From positions 1 to 64,000 of the forward strand of contig NZ_VIRL01000013.1 of assembly GCF_006874465.1 (NCBI RefSeq): a stretch of DNA of 64,000 nt. The letters run 5' to 3'. This stretch comes from Microbispora bryophytorum (lineage in GTDB: Bacteria > Actinomycetota > Actinomycetes > Streptosporangiales > Streptosporangiaceae). A program made the position numbers and the translations under genes. Below, in pieces: positions 42,242-51,732 of this stretch. Numbering within the stretch: position 1 is the stretch's first letter; each line of letters begins with the position of its first letter. The notes under the pieces are model-generated. The model had not been told where the DNA came from, did no database searches, and saw only the letters and a program-made list of their open reading frames with translations.

Positions 42242-42826
42242 TCAGGACGCGGTCGTGGCGAGCAGGTCGAGGATCTCGGCGGTGGCGCCGGTTTCGCCGA
42301 GGCGCGGGAAGGTCTTCTCGACGCTGTGGCGATGGGCCTCGGGATCGAGGTCGGTCATGGCGTCGGTCGCCAGGGTGACGTGGTAGCCGTGCTCGTGGGC
42401 GGCGCGGGCGGTGGACTCGACCCCGATGCTCGTGGCCACCCCGGTCACCACGATCTGGGTGACGCCGCGGCGACGCAGGTGCAGGTCGAGGTCGGTGCCG
42501 TAGAAGGCCGACCAGTTGCGCTTGGTGACGACGATGTCCCCGGGACGTCCGGCCAGCTCGTCGGCGATCTCGTCCCAGCCGTCGGGCCAGGCGCGCCCGG
42601 CACGCGACAGCTCGGTCCGTCCGGGAACGGCGTCGGAGCCGTCGGCCGCGGCGGTGACGCGGACGAGGACGACCGGCAGGTCGCGCGCGCGGAAGGCCTC
42701 GGCCAGCCGCACCGTCCGGGCGAGCACGTCCCCGGTGGAGTAGGGGCTGCCGGGGGCGGCGAGCACGCCCTTCTGCAGGTCGACGACCACGAGTGCGGTC
42801 CTGGGGTCGAGCGTGGTCACGGGCAT
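42242..42826 (-). CDS. isochorismatase-like hydrolase lacking the usual Cys
   Basis: A 194-residue protein of the isochorismatase-like fold. Asp16 (VVVDLQKG) and Lys102 (VTKRNWSAF) are present. In the third motif, VTGVATSIGVEST, the position of the nucleophilic cysteine (usually N/S-I/V-C-V-E) is Gly135. True isochorismatases and PhzD also have Gly at the equivalent site, whereas amidases such as nicotinamidase need Cys. So it is either a vinyl-ether hydrolase-like enzyme or a non-amidase member. It is the last gene of the MarR-MFS operon and may modify the compound exported by the pump. Confidence 0.8.
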   Translation of the reverse strand: MPVTTLDPRTALVVVDLQKGVLAAPGSPYSTGDVLARTVRLAEAFRARDLPVVLVRVTAAADGSDAVPGRTELSRAGRAWPDGWDEIADELAGRPGDIVVTKRNWSAFYGTDLDLHLRRRGVTQIVVTGVATSIGVESTARAAHEHGYHVTLATDAMTDLDPEAHRHSVEKTFPRLGETGATAEILDLLATTAS

Positions 42827-42862
42827 GGCGATCTCCCTTTCTGATGTGCGGACAGGGGGTGG

Positions 42863-44272
42863 TCAGGTGGTGGGGACCCGGCCGACGCGGCGAAGCGACC
42901 GGTCGATGAGGACGCCGGCCAGCAGCAGCACCGAGACGCCCAGCAGGAGCAGGCTCAGGTGGTGCAGCCCGAACGTGGTGGCGCCGTGCCGGTAGAACGT
43001 CGCGTCGGCGGCCGAGGCGCCCAGCGCGCCGAGATAGCCGAAGGTGCGCAGCAGCCCGGCGGAGGAACCCATGCGGGCCGGGTCGGCCTGCGCGTACAGC
43101 GCGTTCTGGTTGGCCAGCCCGTTGAGGCCCTGCGCGACGCCGACGAACGCGCCGATCAGCGCCAGCAGCCACATCGGGCTGCCGGAGCCGGCCGCCGACA
43201 GCACGGCGCAGCCGGCGATCTGCGCCGCGGCGCCGACGACGAGCTTGCCGCGCACCTCGGCGCGGCGGCCGGTGAGGGCGGTCACGGCGATGGCCATCGC
43301 CGACATGGGCAGGAGCAGCAGCCCGGCGGCCGAGGGGGTGAGCGACCGGCTGTCCTGCAGCCACTGCGGGAACCCGTACATGAAGGCGTAGGAGGTCGTG
43401 TAGGCCAGCCACTGCCTGCCGTACGTGGCGAGCAACGGCAGATTGCCGCCCAGCACCCGCAGGTCGAGGAACGGCTGCGCCACCCGCAGTTCCCGTACGG
43501 CGAAGCAGGTCCCGGCGACGGCGGTGACCACCAGCAGCCACCAGAGCCCCCAGGCCGGGTTCATCAGGAACGTCATGAACGCCGTGAGCGTGCCGGCGAA
43601 CAACGCCATGCCGATCACGTCCAGCCCCCCGCCGGGCCGGACGGCCGCAGTGGAGGTCGCGGCGCGGCGGGGCAGTCGCCGCACCCCGAGGACGAGGCAG
43701 GCGGCCGAGAGCGGCACGTTGACGGCGAAGATGAGATGCCAGCCGCCCGCTCCGATGAGCAGGCCGCCCAGGGTCGGCCCGATGACCGCGATGACCTGGT
43801 TGGAGATCGACAGCGCCGCCAGGATGCCGCTGGGACTTCGCATGCCGGTGCGGTCGGCCTCGGCCCGCAGCAGGAACATCGAGGCGGGGTAGGCGGCGGA
43901 GGTGCCGATCCCGAGCAGGACCCGGGACACGATCAGGACGCCTAGGCTGGGCGCCAGCACGCCCAGCAGACCGGCGACGCCGACCAGCGTCGTGCCGGTC
44001 AGGTACAGCGGCCGCGGGCCGAAGGTGTCGACCAGCCGTCCGATGACCGGCTGCCCGACCGCGGTGGCCAGGTACAGCCCCGTCACCAGCCACGCGGTGT
44101 GCGCGGGCGAGGCGTGGAACCAGCGGCCGATCGGCACGAGTGCCACCGCCAGCATCGAGGAGTTGATCGGGTTCAGGATCGAGCCCAGGATCATCGGGGC
44201 GATCAGCCGGCGGTCGAAGCCGCCGGCCTCCGATCGGCGCCCGGCCCGGGAGGCGGCCGGAACCCGCGTCAC
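42863..44272 (-). CDS. MFS drug-efflux-type transporter
   Basis: A 469-residue protein from GTG 44272 with about twelve to fourteen membrane helices. It has the MFS loop signature GRLVDTFGPRPLYLTG between helices 2 and 3 and the antiporter motif region ASMFLLRAEADRTG further on. It belongs to the DHA group of proton antiporters for small hydrophobic compounds. A MarR regulator precedes it by 13 bases, and the isochorismatase-like gene follows after 36 bases. The substrate is unknown. Confidence 0.87.
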   Translation of the reverse strand: MTRVPAASRAGRRSEAGGFDRRLIAPMILGSILNPINSSMLAVALVPIGRWFHASPAHTAWLVTGLYLATAVGQPVIGRLVDTFGPRPLYLTGTTLVGVAGLLGVLAPSLGVLIVSRVLLGIGTSAAYPASMFLLRAEADRTGMRSPSGILAALSISNQVIAVIGPTLGGLLIGAGGWHLIFAVNVPLSAACLVLGVRRLPRRAATSTAAVRPGGGLDVIGMALFAGTLTAFMTFLMNPAWGLWWLLVVTAVAGTCFAVRELRVAQPFLDLRVLGGNLPLLATYGRQWLAYTTSYAFMYGFPQWLQDSRSLTPSAAGLLLLPMSAMAIAVTALTGRRAEVRGKLVVGAAAQIAGCAVLSAAGSGSPMWLLALIGAFVGVAQGLNGLANQNALYAQADPARMGSSAGLLRTFGYLGALGASAADATFYRHGATTFGLHHLSLLLLGVSVLLLAGVLIDRSLRRVGRVPTT

Positions 44273-44285
44273 GCCCGGACCCTGA

Positions 44286-44726
44286 TCACGACTGGGCCAC
44301 GGCGTCCAGCAGCGCCATCGCCTCGGTGATCGTGCGCAGCTGCGCTTCGGTGCAGTGTTCCTGCAGCGCCCGTGCCAGCCATGCCTCGCGCGCCCTCCGG
44401 TCGTCGAGGCGGCGCTCGCGCCCCGGCTCGGTCAGCGTGACGAGCTGACGCCGGCCGTCCTCGGGATCGCGGTGGCGTTCCACCAGCCCGGCCCGTTCCA
44501 GTGCCTGGACGATCGCCGCCATGGACTGCGGCCTGACCCGCTCGGCCGCGGCCAGCTCACTGGCCGACGCCGGGCCGTGCTTGGCCAGCCGCACCAGCAC
44601 GGAGGCCTGGCCGGAGCTGAGGTCTCCCTCCGCGTCCAGCTCTCTCAGCCTGCGGACGAGCCTGCTGACCGCCACCCAGGTGTCGCCGGCCGCCTGCGCC
44701 GCCGCCTCCGAGACGGCATCGCTCAT
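44286..44726 (-). CDS. MarR-family regulator
   Basis: A 146-residue regulator from ATG 44726, with ggggagg upstream. The winged helix-turn-helix lies in ASASELAAAERVRPQSMAAI VQALERAGLVERHRDPEDGR R. MarR proteins are dimeric repressors released by phenolic or drug-like ligands. As first gene of the operon it most likely represses itself and the transporter. Its operator should lie just upstream, near 44727-44775, where tcagactgtacacctggaactga is suggestive but not a clean palindrome. Confidence 0.87.
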   Translation of the reverse strand: MSDAVSEAAAQAAGDTWVAVSRLVRRLRELDAEGDLSSGQASVLVRLAKHGPASASELAAAERVRPQSMAAIVQALERAGLVERHRDPEDGRRQLVTLTEPGRERRLDDRRAREAWLARALQEHCTEAQLRTITEAMALLDAVAQS

Positions 44727-44877
44727 GGCACACCTCCCCAAAAAAGACAGCTCAGACTGTACACCTGGAACTGAGCAGTTCGAGCTGCCGGTCAGCGGGC
44801 ATGCCTGTCGGCGACGCGATCTCAGGAAAGTGCCGGCGACGGACCCAAGCGGTGCCGGCGACGAGTCCGAGCGAGCG

Positions 44878-46053
44878 TCAGCGGCGGATCTCCACCAGCG
44901 GGACGTTCTGCTCGGCGGGGGTCAGCGAGCCGTGGTAGCCGATCATCGAGGACTCCACCGGCTCCCCGGCCGAGGCCACGATCACGCACTCGCCGTACGG
45001 CACGGCCACCACGTCGCCGACGCGGCCGAGCCACTCGCGGCGGACGCTACGGCCGAACCAGCCCGCGGAGACGGCCTCCTCGCGCGTGACCACCCAGGCC
45101 CGCCCGCGCAGGGCCTCCCGCCAGGTCTCCAGCACCGCGGAAGCCGCGCCGGGAGAGGTGTAGACGTGGCGGGCGCGGGGCTCGCCGCCCAGCATGAGCA
45201 CGCCCTCCCGCAGGTCGGGGCGGCGGTCCACGTCCACCTTGTCGACGGCGTTGATCATGCCGTGGTCGGCCGTGACGTACAGGACCGCACCCGGCGGCAG
45301 CGCCCCGGCGATGCGCTCGGCCATGCGGTCGACCACGGCGAGCTGTTCGAGCCACTCGCCGCCGCCCCACCCGCTGAAGTGCCCCACGCGGTCGATGTCG
45401 CCGTAGTAGACGGTGACGAACGTGGCCTCGCGCAGCGCCTGCCGCACGGCCTCGACCCGCTCGCCGGGGCTCTCCGCCGCCCGGTAGCGCATGCCCCGGT
45501 AGACGGCGCGGGTCAGTCCCGTGCCGTCGAACGCGGCGGGCGCCACGTAGACCGGCTCGACCCCCGCCGCCGCCATGCGTTCGTAGACGGTCGGCGCGGG
45601 CTGCCACACATCCGGGTCGATCGACAGGCCGGGGGCGGTCCAGCGCAGGCAGTTGAACAGCCGCCCCTCCCCCGGGACGGCCATCTGGATGCCGACCATG
45701 CCGTGCTCCCCGGGAGGGGCGCCGGTGCCCAGGGTGGCCAGGCTGGTGGGGGTCGAGGAGGGGAAGCCGGCCGTGAGCGTCCCCCGGACGTGGGCCGACA
45801 GGAACGGCGCGGCGCCGGGGTGCGCGGCCAGGAGCTCGGCTCCGAGGCCGTCCACGAGGAACAGGCACACCCGCGGGGCCGGTTCCAGCGCCAGCGTGTT
45901 GTCGCCCGGCAACCCAAGAGAGGCGAGCATCGAGCCCGGCAGGTCGGCCAGCGAGGCCGTGCCGTACGCGGGCACGTACGGCACGGGCACGGCGGCCGGC
46001 GACGCCCCGGGCGGCTCCCCGGGCAGAGCCTCCGAGGGCTGGGGATCGATCAC
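44878..46053 (-). CDS. alkaline-phosphatase-superfamily (nucleotide pyrophosphatase-like) protein
   Basis: A 391-residue protein from GTG 46053, which has gggaggtgac directly upstream. Metal and active-site motifs are LFLVDGLGAELL (Asp68), FPSSTPTSLATLGTG (nucleophile Thr101 or Thr103), YGDIDRVGHFSGW and VTADHGMINAVDK. The pattern is that of the type-I phosphodiesterase/nucleotide pyrophosphatase branch. No signal peptide is present, so it should act in the cytoplasm. The substrate is unknown. It is 29 bases downstream of the DUF5998 gene and probably co-transcribed, as in other actinomycetes. Confidence 0.85.
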   Translation of the reverse strand: MIDPQPSEALPGEPPGASPAAVPVPYVPAYGTASLADLPGSMLASLGLPGDNTLALEPAPRVCLFLVDGLGAELLAAHPGAAPFLSAHVRGTLTAGFPSSTPTSLATLGTGAPPGEHGMVGIQMAVPGEGRLFNCLRWTAPGLSIDPDVWQPAPTVYERMAAAGVEPVYVAPAAFDGTGLTRAVYRGMRYRAAESPGERVEAVRQALREATFVTVYYGDIDRVGHFSGWGGGEWLEQLAVVDRMAERIAGALPPGAVLYVTADHGMINAVDKVDVDRRPDLREGVLMLGGEPRARHVYTSPGAASAVLETWREALRGRAWVVTREEAVSAGWFGRSVRREWLGRVGDVVAVPYGECVIVASAGEPVESSMIGYHGSLTPAEQNVPLVEIRR

Positions 46054-46082
46054 GTCACCTCCCGGCGGTTCGATGGGGACGG

Positions 46083-46676
46083 TCAGGCCGTCGCCGCCTT
46101 GGCCGTGGCCTCCGACAGCGCCTTCGCGAACGCCAGCACGTGGGTGACGGCCTCGGGACCGTCGGCCGCCTCGCTGACCCGCAGGGACAGGTCGTCGGCC
46201 GTGATCGCGCCGGTGTAGCCGTGATCGGCCTCGCAGTTCTCGTCGCCGCAGGTCGCCGGTTCGAGATCGACATGGGAGATCGCGCCCCACCCGATCGTCA
46301 GTGTGACCTCCGTCGGGGGGACGCCCGGCGCGTACGCCGCGGGGTCGGGCACGACCCTGGTCACGGCGACCGACTGGATGCGGCTGAGTCTCACCGCCTC
46401 GGTGGTCGTGGAGGCGTGGGAGGCGGGCATGCCCTCGGCGGGCGGGTGCTCGTCGGTGTGGCAGACCAGCAGCCGGGTTGGCGAAAGAACCAGGACCGTG
46501 ACGTGCCTGCGCACCTCCATCGCCGGGTCGAACGTGGCCTCGTGATGCACGACGTACGCAGTGACCGGCTCGTTGCCGAGCGCGGAGTCGACGGCGTCGG
46601 CCACCAGATCCGGGTAGTAGCCGCTGCGATCTATGGCCTCGCGCAAGCCCGCGGCGGAGACTCGGGTTTCCCTCAT
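46083..46676 (-). CDS. DUF5998 family protein
   Basis: A 197-residue protein from ATG 46676 (aggat upstream). It begins MRETRVSAAGLREAIDRSGY and holds YVVHHEATFDPAMEVRRHVT and TCGDENCEADHGYTGAI; the last could bind metal by C...C...H. This is the conserved actinobacterial family DUF5998, found beside the alkaline-phosphatase-superfamily gene as here. Function unknown. Confidence 0.78.
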   Translation of the reverse strand: MRETRVSAAGLREAIDRSGYYPDLVADAVDSALGNEPVTAYVVHHEATFDPAMEVRRHVTVLVLSPTRLLVCHTDEHPPAEGMPASHASTTTEAVRLSRIQSVAVTRVVPDPAAYAPGVPPTEVTLTIGWGAISHVDLEPATCGDENCEADHGYTGAITADDLSLRVSEAADGPEAVTHVLAFAKALSEATAKAATA

Positions 46677-46795
46677 GGGTCCATCCTGCCCTGTAAGGGA
46701 CACCTGTTTCACACCCCGACGGGACGGGTTTTCCGCCCACGGCGTGATGCCGGGCCGATCAGCTCCGGTGGCGCCCATCAGCTCAAGCGGCCCGA

Positions 46796-49462
46796 TCAGC
46801 TCAGGCGGCGGGGCCCGACGTCGGGACGCAGCGCGGTGACGGGCCGCAGGACGGCCCGCGCGCCCAGCACGGCCACTCCCGACGCGCTCACCAGGACCTG
46901 GTCGAGTTCCATCCTGGCGACCTCGGGCAGGGCGTCTGCCAGCAGCCCCACCCGCACCAGCAGTTCCTCCAGCGCCTCCACGGCCACCGCCTGGTAGCCG
47001 TACTCCCCGAAAAGCAGCGGCGCGGCGCGGACCGACCGCACCAGCTCCGCCGCGTCCTCGGCGGTGAGCGGTGCGAGGCGGTAGGCCTGGTCGCCGAGCA
47101 GCCGGGCGGTCACCTCGCCGAGGCCGAACGTGACGACCCCGCCGAAGTAGCGGTCCTGGGTCACGCCGACGACGGTGGGCACCGAGGGCTGCGGCGCCAT
47201 CCGCTGCACCGCGAGCGGCGTGGCGGGCCCGTGAAGCGCGGCGAGGTCGGCGTACGCCTGCCGGACCCCGGCGGGCTCGGTGAGGCCGACGCGGACGGTG
47301 CCGGCGCGACGGGCGTCCTCCGGGTCGGCCGACTTGACCACCACGGGCCAGCCGATCCGCTCGGCCGCGGCGACGGCCTCCCCGGCGCCGGCGGCGAGGT
47401 GCGCCGGCCACACCTCGATGCCGTAGCAGGCCAGCAGCGCGGTCGCGTCGATCTCCCGCTCCTCGCCGGCCGCCCCCTCGCCTGCCACCTCACCGGCCGC
47501 CGCCCCTTCACCACGCAGGGCGGCGGCGACGATCTCCCGCGCCGCGGCGGTGTCGATCCCCTCGACGGACGGGACCGTGCCCGGCGGCTGCCTGCGCCAG
47601 TGGGCGTACCGCACGACGTGGGCCAGCGCGCGGACCGCCTCCTCGGGTGCGGGGTACGACGGGATCGACCCGCGCTGAGGGGAGTCGTCGCCGGGGCCGC
47701 CCCCCACGCGCAGGTCGGCCGGCATGCCCAGCGCGCCCTGGAAGGTGGCCAGCACCGGCTTGCCCGACTCCCTGGCGACCTCCAGCAACGCCTCGGCCAC
47801 CTCACGGCAGTCGCCGGGGATCGGCGGCATGTAGATCGCGACAACGGCGTCCACCTCGGGCAGAACGCCCCGCAGGGCCTCGGCGAACTCGGCCGCGCCG
47901 GCGGGGGCGCCGAGGTTCACCGGGGGGCTCGGCTGCAGGCCGGCGCCGGCGCACGCCTCCTCCGCGAGCAGCGTGAGCGCGTCGGAGTTGCCGACCACGC
48001 CCACCCGCGGCCCGGCCGGCAGCGGCTGGTGCGCCAGGAGCTGGGCGACGTCGAAAAGCTGGACCAGGTCGTCCACCCGGATGACCCCGGCCTGGGCGAA
48101 CAGCGAGCTCAGCGCGGTGTCGGGCAGCGCGAGCACGGGCGCGCGGTGCCCGCCCGGGACGCCCCGCGACTTGACCACCACGATCGGCTTGGACCGCGAG
48201 ATCCGCCGGGCCAGCCGGGTGAACTTGCGCGGGTTCCCGATGGACTCCAGGTAGAGCAGGATCACGTCGGTCGCCGGGTCCTCCTCCCAGTATTGGAGGA
48301 GATCGTTGCCGGACACGTCGGCCCGGTTGCCGGCCGAGACGAACGTCGAGATGCCCATGCCGCGCTGCGCCACCCGCTGCAGCAGCGCCGTGCCGAGCGC
48401 GCCCGACTGGCTGAAGAACCCGACCCTCCCCCGCCCCGGCAGGGTCGCCGCGAGCGTCGCGTTGAGCCGTACGGCGGGATCGGTGTTGGCGATGCCCAGG
48501 CAGTTGGGCCCCACCACCCGCATGCCGTACGCCCGGGCGATGCGGACCAGCTCCTCCTGGCGGGCCCGGCCCTCCTGCCCGGTCTCGCCGAACCCGGAGG
48601 AGACCACGACCAGGCCCTTCACCCCCTTCTCCGCGCACTCCACGACCAGATCGAGCACGCCCTCGGCGGGGACCGCCAGCACGGCGAGGTCCACCTCGCC
48701 GTCGATGGCCGACACGCTGCGGTAGGCCCGCACGCCGGCCACGGCCCGTACGTGCCGGTGGACGGGGTAGACGGGGCCGGTGAAGTCGGCGGCGAGCAGG
48801 TTGCGCAGGACCGTCTGGCCGATGCCGCCCGGCTCGCGGCTCGCGCCGATGACCGCGACCGACTCCGGCGTCAGCAGGCGGGCGATCGAGCGCGCCTCGG
48901 CGCGGTGCTCGCGGGCGAGCCGGACCTCCAGCGCGGTCTCGGTGCTGGACAGGTCGAGCGTCATGCGCACGACGCCGTCCTCGAACTGGCTCTGCGCCGT
49001 GTATCCGGCCTGGCGGAACAGGCCCGTCATCCGGTGGTTGCCCGGCAGCACGTCGGCGATGAAGGTCTTGATCCCGCGCTCGCGCGCGGCGGCCCGCAGG
49101 TGCTCCATCAGCACCGCGGCCACACCCCTGCCCTGGTGGGCGTCCTCGACCAGGAAGGCCACCTCGGCGTGGTGGCGTGGCTGCACCCGGTCGTACCGTA
49201 CGACCGCGACCATCTCGGTGCCGATCGTGGCGATGAGGGCGACCCGGTTGTCGTAGTCGACGTTGGTGAACCAGACCACGTCCTTGTCGGTCAGGCGCGG
49301 CCGTGGCCCGAAGTACCGGAAGTAGATGGACTCCGCGGACAGGCGCGAGTAGAACGAGCGCAGCATGCCGGCGTCGTCCGGCCTGATCGGGCGGACGTGC
49401 GCCGTGCCGCCGTCGGACAGCACGACGTCCGCCTCCCAGTGGGCGGGGTACTGAGGGTGCAC
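46796..49462 (-). CDS. GNAT acetyltransferase fused to acyl-CoA synthetase-like domains (Pat type)
   Basis: An 888-residue protein from GTG 49462. The order is a GNAT domain first (about 15-165; DAHQGRGVAAVLMEHLRAAA is the acetyl-CoA loop), then the CoA-binding Rossmann domain (SVAVIGASREPGGIGQTVLR), the flavodoxin-like ligase domains, and an ATP-grasp part at the end. This resembles the protein lysine acetyltransferase PatA of Streptomyces, where GNAT is at the N-terminus, in contrast to Salmonella Pat. Such enzymes acetylate and inactivate acyl-CoA synthetases. The ligase part is usually inactive. It is a single gene. Confidence 0.88.
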   Translation of the reverse strand: MHPQYPAHWEADVVLSDGGTAHVRPIRPDDAGMLRSFYSRLSAESIYFRYFGPRPRLTDKDVVWFTNVDYDNRVALIATIGTEMVAVVRYDRVQPRHHAEVAFLVEDAHQGRGVAAVLMEHLRAAARERGIKTFIADVLPGNHRMTGLFRQAGYTAQSQFEDGVVRMTLDLSSTETALEVRLAREHRAEARSIARLLTPESVAVIGASREPGGIGQTVLRNLLAADFTGPVYPVHRHVRAVAGVRAYRSVSAIDGEVDLAVLAVPAEGVLDLVVECAEKGVKGLVVVSSGFGETGQEGRARQEELVRIARAYGMRVVGPNCLGIANTDPAVRLNATLAATLPGRGRVGFFSQSGALGTALLQRVAQRGMGISTFVSAGNRADVSGNDLLQYWEEDPATDVILLYLESIGNPRKFTRLARRISRSKPIVVVKSRGVPGGHRAPVLALPDTALSSLFAQAGVIRVDDLVQLFDVAQLLAHQPLPAGPRVGVVGNSDALTLLAEEACAGAGLQPSPPVNLGAPAGAAEFAEALRGVLPEVDAVVAIYMPPIPGDCREVAEALLEVARESGKPVLATFQGALGMPADLRVGGGPGDDSPQRGSIPSYPAPEEAVRALAHVVRYAHWRRQPPGTVPSVEGIDTAAAREIVAAALRGEGAAAGEVAGEGAAGEEREIDATALLACYGIEVWPAHLAAGAGEAVAAAERIGWPVVVKSADPEDARRAGTVRVGLTEPAGVRQAYADLAALHGPATPLAVQRMAPQPSVPTVVGVTQDRYFGGVVTFGLGEVTARLLGDQAYRLAPLTAEDAAELVRSVRAAPLLFGEYGYQAVAVEALEELLVRVGLLADALPEVARMELDQVLVSASGVAVLGARAVLRPVTALRPDVGPRRLS

Positions 49463-49739
49463 ACAATCGAGGCTAGCGGTGTCCGGCTTGGCCCGTATTG
49501 AGAGATTTCTTATAACTGGAGGACCCGCGTCCCAGATCCGCTTATAGGGGATCTACCAGCCCTGACGTGGCAAGTTGGGCAACGCTTGTGCATCGACTGT
49601 GCCCGTCTGTCCGCTCTCCACCCCACGACGCCCCTGGAAACTGTTAGGTTTCTGGACGTCAGCCTCACAGCACGGAGAGGACGCCGCCCCTCCTTGGGAT
49701 TGGCTCACCTCCACAAGCAGTTGGCAAGGTGGTGACAGC

Positions 49740-50633
49740 ATGACGCGGGTCGTCGTGGTGGGCGATCTCATGACGGACGCGGTCGCCCGCGCTCGGTTCC
49801 CTCTTGCCAGAGCGAGCGACACCCCGGCCATCGTGACCATGCACGGTGGCGGCTCCGGCGCCAACATCGCCTCCTGGCTCGCCGTCGAGGGCTCGGAGGT
49901 CGCCTTCATCGGCCGCCGAGGCGCCGACATCACGGGCCGCAACCGCGACATGGAGCTCATGGGATACGGCGTGGACGCCCGGCTCGTCATGGACCCCGAG
50001 CGGCCGACCGGCACCTGCGTCGTGCTCGTCACCCACAAGGGCGAGCGGACCATGCTGTCCGACCCCGGCGCCAACGCCGCGCTGTCGCCCGAGGACCTGC
50101 CGCGCGACCTGTTCAGCTCCGGCGGCCACGTGCACATGTCGGGCTACACGCTGATCAACGATGGATCGCGCGACGCCGGCCTCGCCGCGCTCGACATGGC
50201 CAGGCGCGCCGGCATGTCGATCTCCGTGGACTGCGCCTCCTCCGCCCCGCTGGAGCGGACCGGCGCCGAGCCGTTCCTCGAATGGACCGACGGCGCGAAG
50301 CTGCTGTTCGCCAACGCCGACCAGGCCAAGGTGCTGACCGGCAGGGACGACGCCGCGGCGGCGGCCAAGGTGCTGACCGCCTGGTTCCCTCAGGTCGTCA
50401 TCAAGCTCAACGCCGAGGGCTCGCTCTGGTACTCCAACAACCGTCCCGACCCGGTCCGGTCGCCCGGCGAGGTCGTCGACCGGGTGGTGGACGGCACCGG
50501 CGCCGGTGACGCCTTCACCGCCGGTTTCCTGCCCGTGTGGCTGGACGGCAAGCCGGCCGCCGAGGCGCTGGCGGCGGGCAACGCCCTCGCCGCCAAGTGC
50601 ATCTCCAATCTCGGCGCCCGCCCGCGTCTCTGA
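49740..50633 (+). CDS. PfkB-family carbohydrate kinase
   Basis: A 297-residue ribokinase-like protein. The ATG at 49740 is preceded by aaggtgg; the open frame upstream to 49575 has no such site. The substrate loop is HGGGSGANIASWLA near residues 35-48, and the catalytic Asp257 sits in DGTGAGDAFTAGF. It phosphorylates a sugar or nucleoside; the exact one is not evident. It is monocistronic and its 3' side is filled with tandem repeats. Confidence 0.87.
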   Translation: MTRVVVVGDLMTDAVARARFPLARASDTPAIVTMHGGGSGANIASWLAVEGSEVAFIGRRGADITGRNRDMELMGYGVDARLVMDPERPTGTCVVLVTHKGERTMLSDPGANAALSPEDLPRDLFSSGGHVHMSGYTLINDGSRDAGLAALDMARRAGMSISVDCASSAPLERTGAEPFLEWTDGAKLLFANADQAKVLTGRDDAAAAAKVLTAWFPQVVIKLNAEGSLWYSNNRPDPVRSPGEVVDRVVDGTGAGDAFTAGFLPVWLDGKPAAEALAAGNALAAKCISNLGARPRL

Positions 50634-50654
50634 GCCGGGCATTCTGAACGACCC

Positions 50655-50750
50655 GCTCAGAACAACCCGGCTCAGAACAAGGCGGCTCAGAACAACCTGA
50701 CTCAGAACACCGCGGCTCAGAACACCGCGGCTCAGAACAACGCGGCTCAG
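50655..50750. repeat. six 15-bp tandem repeats
   Basis: Six copies of (g/a)ctcagaacaacccg-like units in 15-base register, followed by a partial copy, start 22 bases after the PfkB stop. Confidence 0.9.
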
Positions 50751-50812
50751 CGGACACGGCTCACGACAACCCTGTTCAGCGCGACCGGGCTCAGCGGGCA
50801 CGGTTCCCTTGG

Positions 50813-50907
50813 GCACTGTTCAGTTGAGCACGGTTCAGTTGCGCACGGTTCAGTTGAGTGCACGGTTCAGTTGAGTGCACTGTTCAGTTGGGCACGGTGC
50901 AAGTGGG
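50813..50907. repeat. six 15- to 17-bp tandem repeats
   Basis: Six copies of gcac(g/t)gttcagttga with length 15-17 follow the previous array. Both share the core ttcag/ctcag, so they may descend from one unit. They end just before the 3' end of the convergent membrane-protein gene. Confidence 0.85.
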
Positions 50908-50913
50908 CGCTGT

Positions 50914-51492
50914 TCAGCGCAAGACCGGCGCGTGCGCGACCGGCTGCTCGGGCCGCAGGCGCAGCAGCGGCACGAAGGCCAGCAGGAGCAGCGCGGCTCC
51001 CAGCGGAATCAGGTCCTTGCTCACGAGCGGAAGCACGGCCTGCACAAGCACCAGCGCCGCGCTCCACCACGGCACCCGCCGCCCCACGGCGAGCCGGGCC
51101 ACCAGCGCGACCATGCCGACGTAGAACAGCAACGGCACGACGGTGTACACGACCGGCTCGACCCACGGGATCGCCTTGACGGCCTCGAAGCGCGGCCCCA
51201 TCGCGCCATGGTCGGCGGACAGGAAGCCGACCACGATGTCGATCGTGAACTGCGCGGCCAGCGCCAGCGCCCCGGCGAGGCCGGCGGCGTACCCCGCCGT
51301 GGCCGTCACGCCGCCGCCGGCCATCGTCCGGAGCCGCCCGAAGATCCGCACGAAGAGGACCAACGCGGCCAGAAAAAACAGGTGTCCCACAGTCCAGGCC
51401 AGACCGGGCCCCCGGCTGCCGTCGAATCCGTCCATGATCCGAGCGACGCCGTACGCGCCGACCAGGACCGGAGCCGCAACAAGTGATCTCAT
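50914..51492 (-). CDS. hypothetical membrane protein, about six helices
   Basis: A 192-residue protein from ATG 51492 (a GTG at 51513 is possible). Hydrophobic segments lie at about 4-20, 34-54, 66-88, 113-140 and 146-185 (the last perhaps two). There are no catalytic or transport motifs I recognise. It converges with the PfkB gene across the tandem-repeat region. Its upstream neighbour, the RecQ-like gene, is on the same strand but separated by about 240 bases and another repeat array. Confidence 0.65.
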   Translation of the reverse strand: MRSLVAAPVLVGAYGVARIMDGFDGSRGPGLAWTVGHLFFLAALVLFVRIFGRLRTMAGGGVTATAGYAAGLAGALALAAQFTIDIVVGFLSADHGAMGPRFEAVKAIPWVEPVVYTVVPLLFYVGMVALVARLAVGRRVPWWSAALVLVQAVLPLVSKDLIPLGAALLLLAFVPLLRLRPEQPVAHAPVLR

Positions 51493-51590
51493 GGCGACGA
51501 GTCTGCCGATCACGCGCGGTCCCGGGATGGGGTGATTACCCTGGCCTCACCCTGACCCGTCCCCGAGCCGGGCCTCAGCTCGCCGCCCCC

Positions 51591-51701
51591 ACGTGTCAGG
51601 GGCGCCCGCGTGTCAGGGGCGCCCGCGTGCCAGAAGCGCGCGTGCCAGAAGCGCGCGTGCCAGAAGCGCGCATGTCGGAGGCGCCGTGTGCCGGGGGCGC
51701 C
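51591..51701. repeat. seven 15- to 17-bp tandem repeats
   Basis: Units gcgtgtcaggggcgccc (17) change into three perfect gcgtgccagaagcgc copies (15) and then two 16-base variants. It lies between the RecQ-like gene and the membrane-protein gene. Confidence 0.88.
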
Positions 51702-51732
51702 GGTCCGCCGCGGGGCCGGGCGGGGGAGGCGG

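Noticed and set aside
46677-47411. An extended minus-strand frame upstream of DUF5998.
   Set aside because: It overlaps the Pat-like gene in another frame and has Arg/Gly-rich shadow composition. The ATG at 46676 matches the family start.
50655-50907. Tandem repeats considered as a CRISPR array.
   Set aside because: Units of 15-17 bp follow each other directly, without unique spacers, and no cas genes are nearby.
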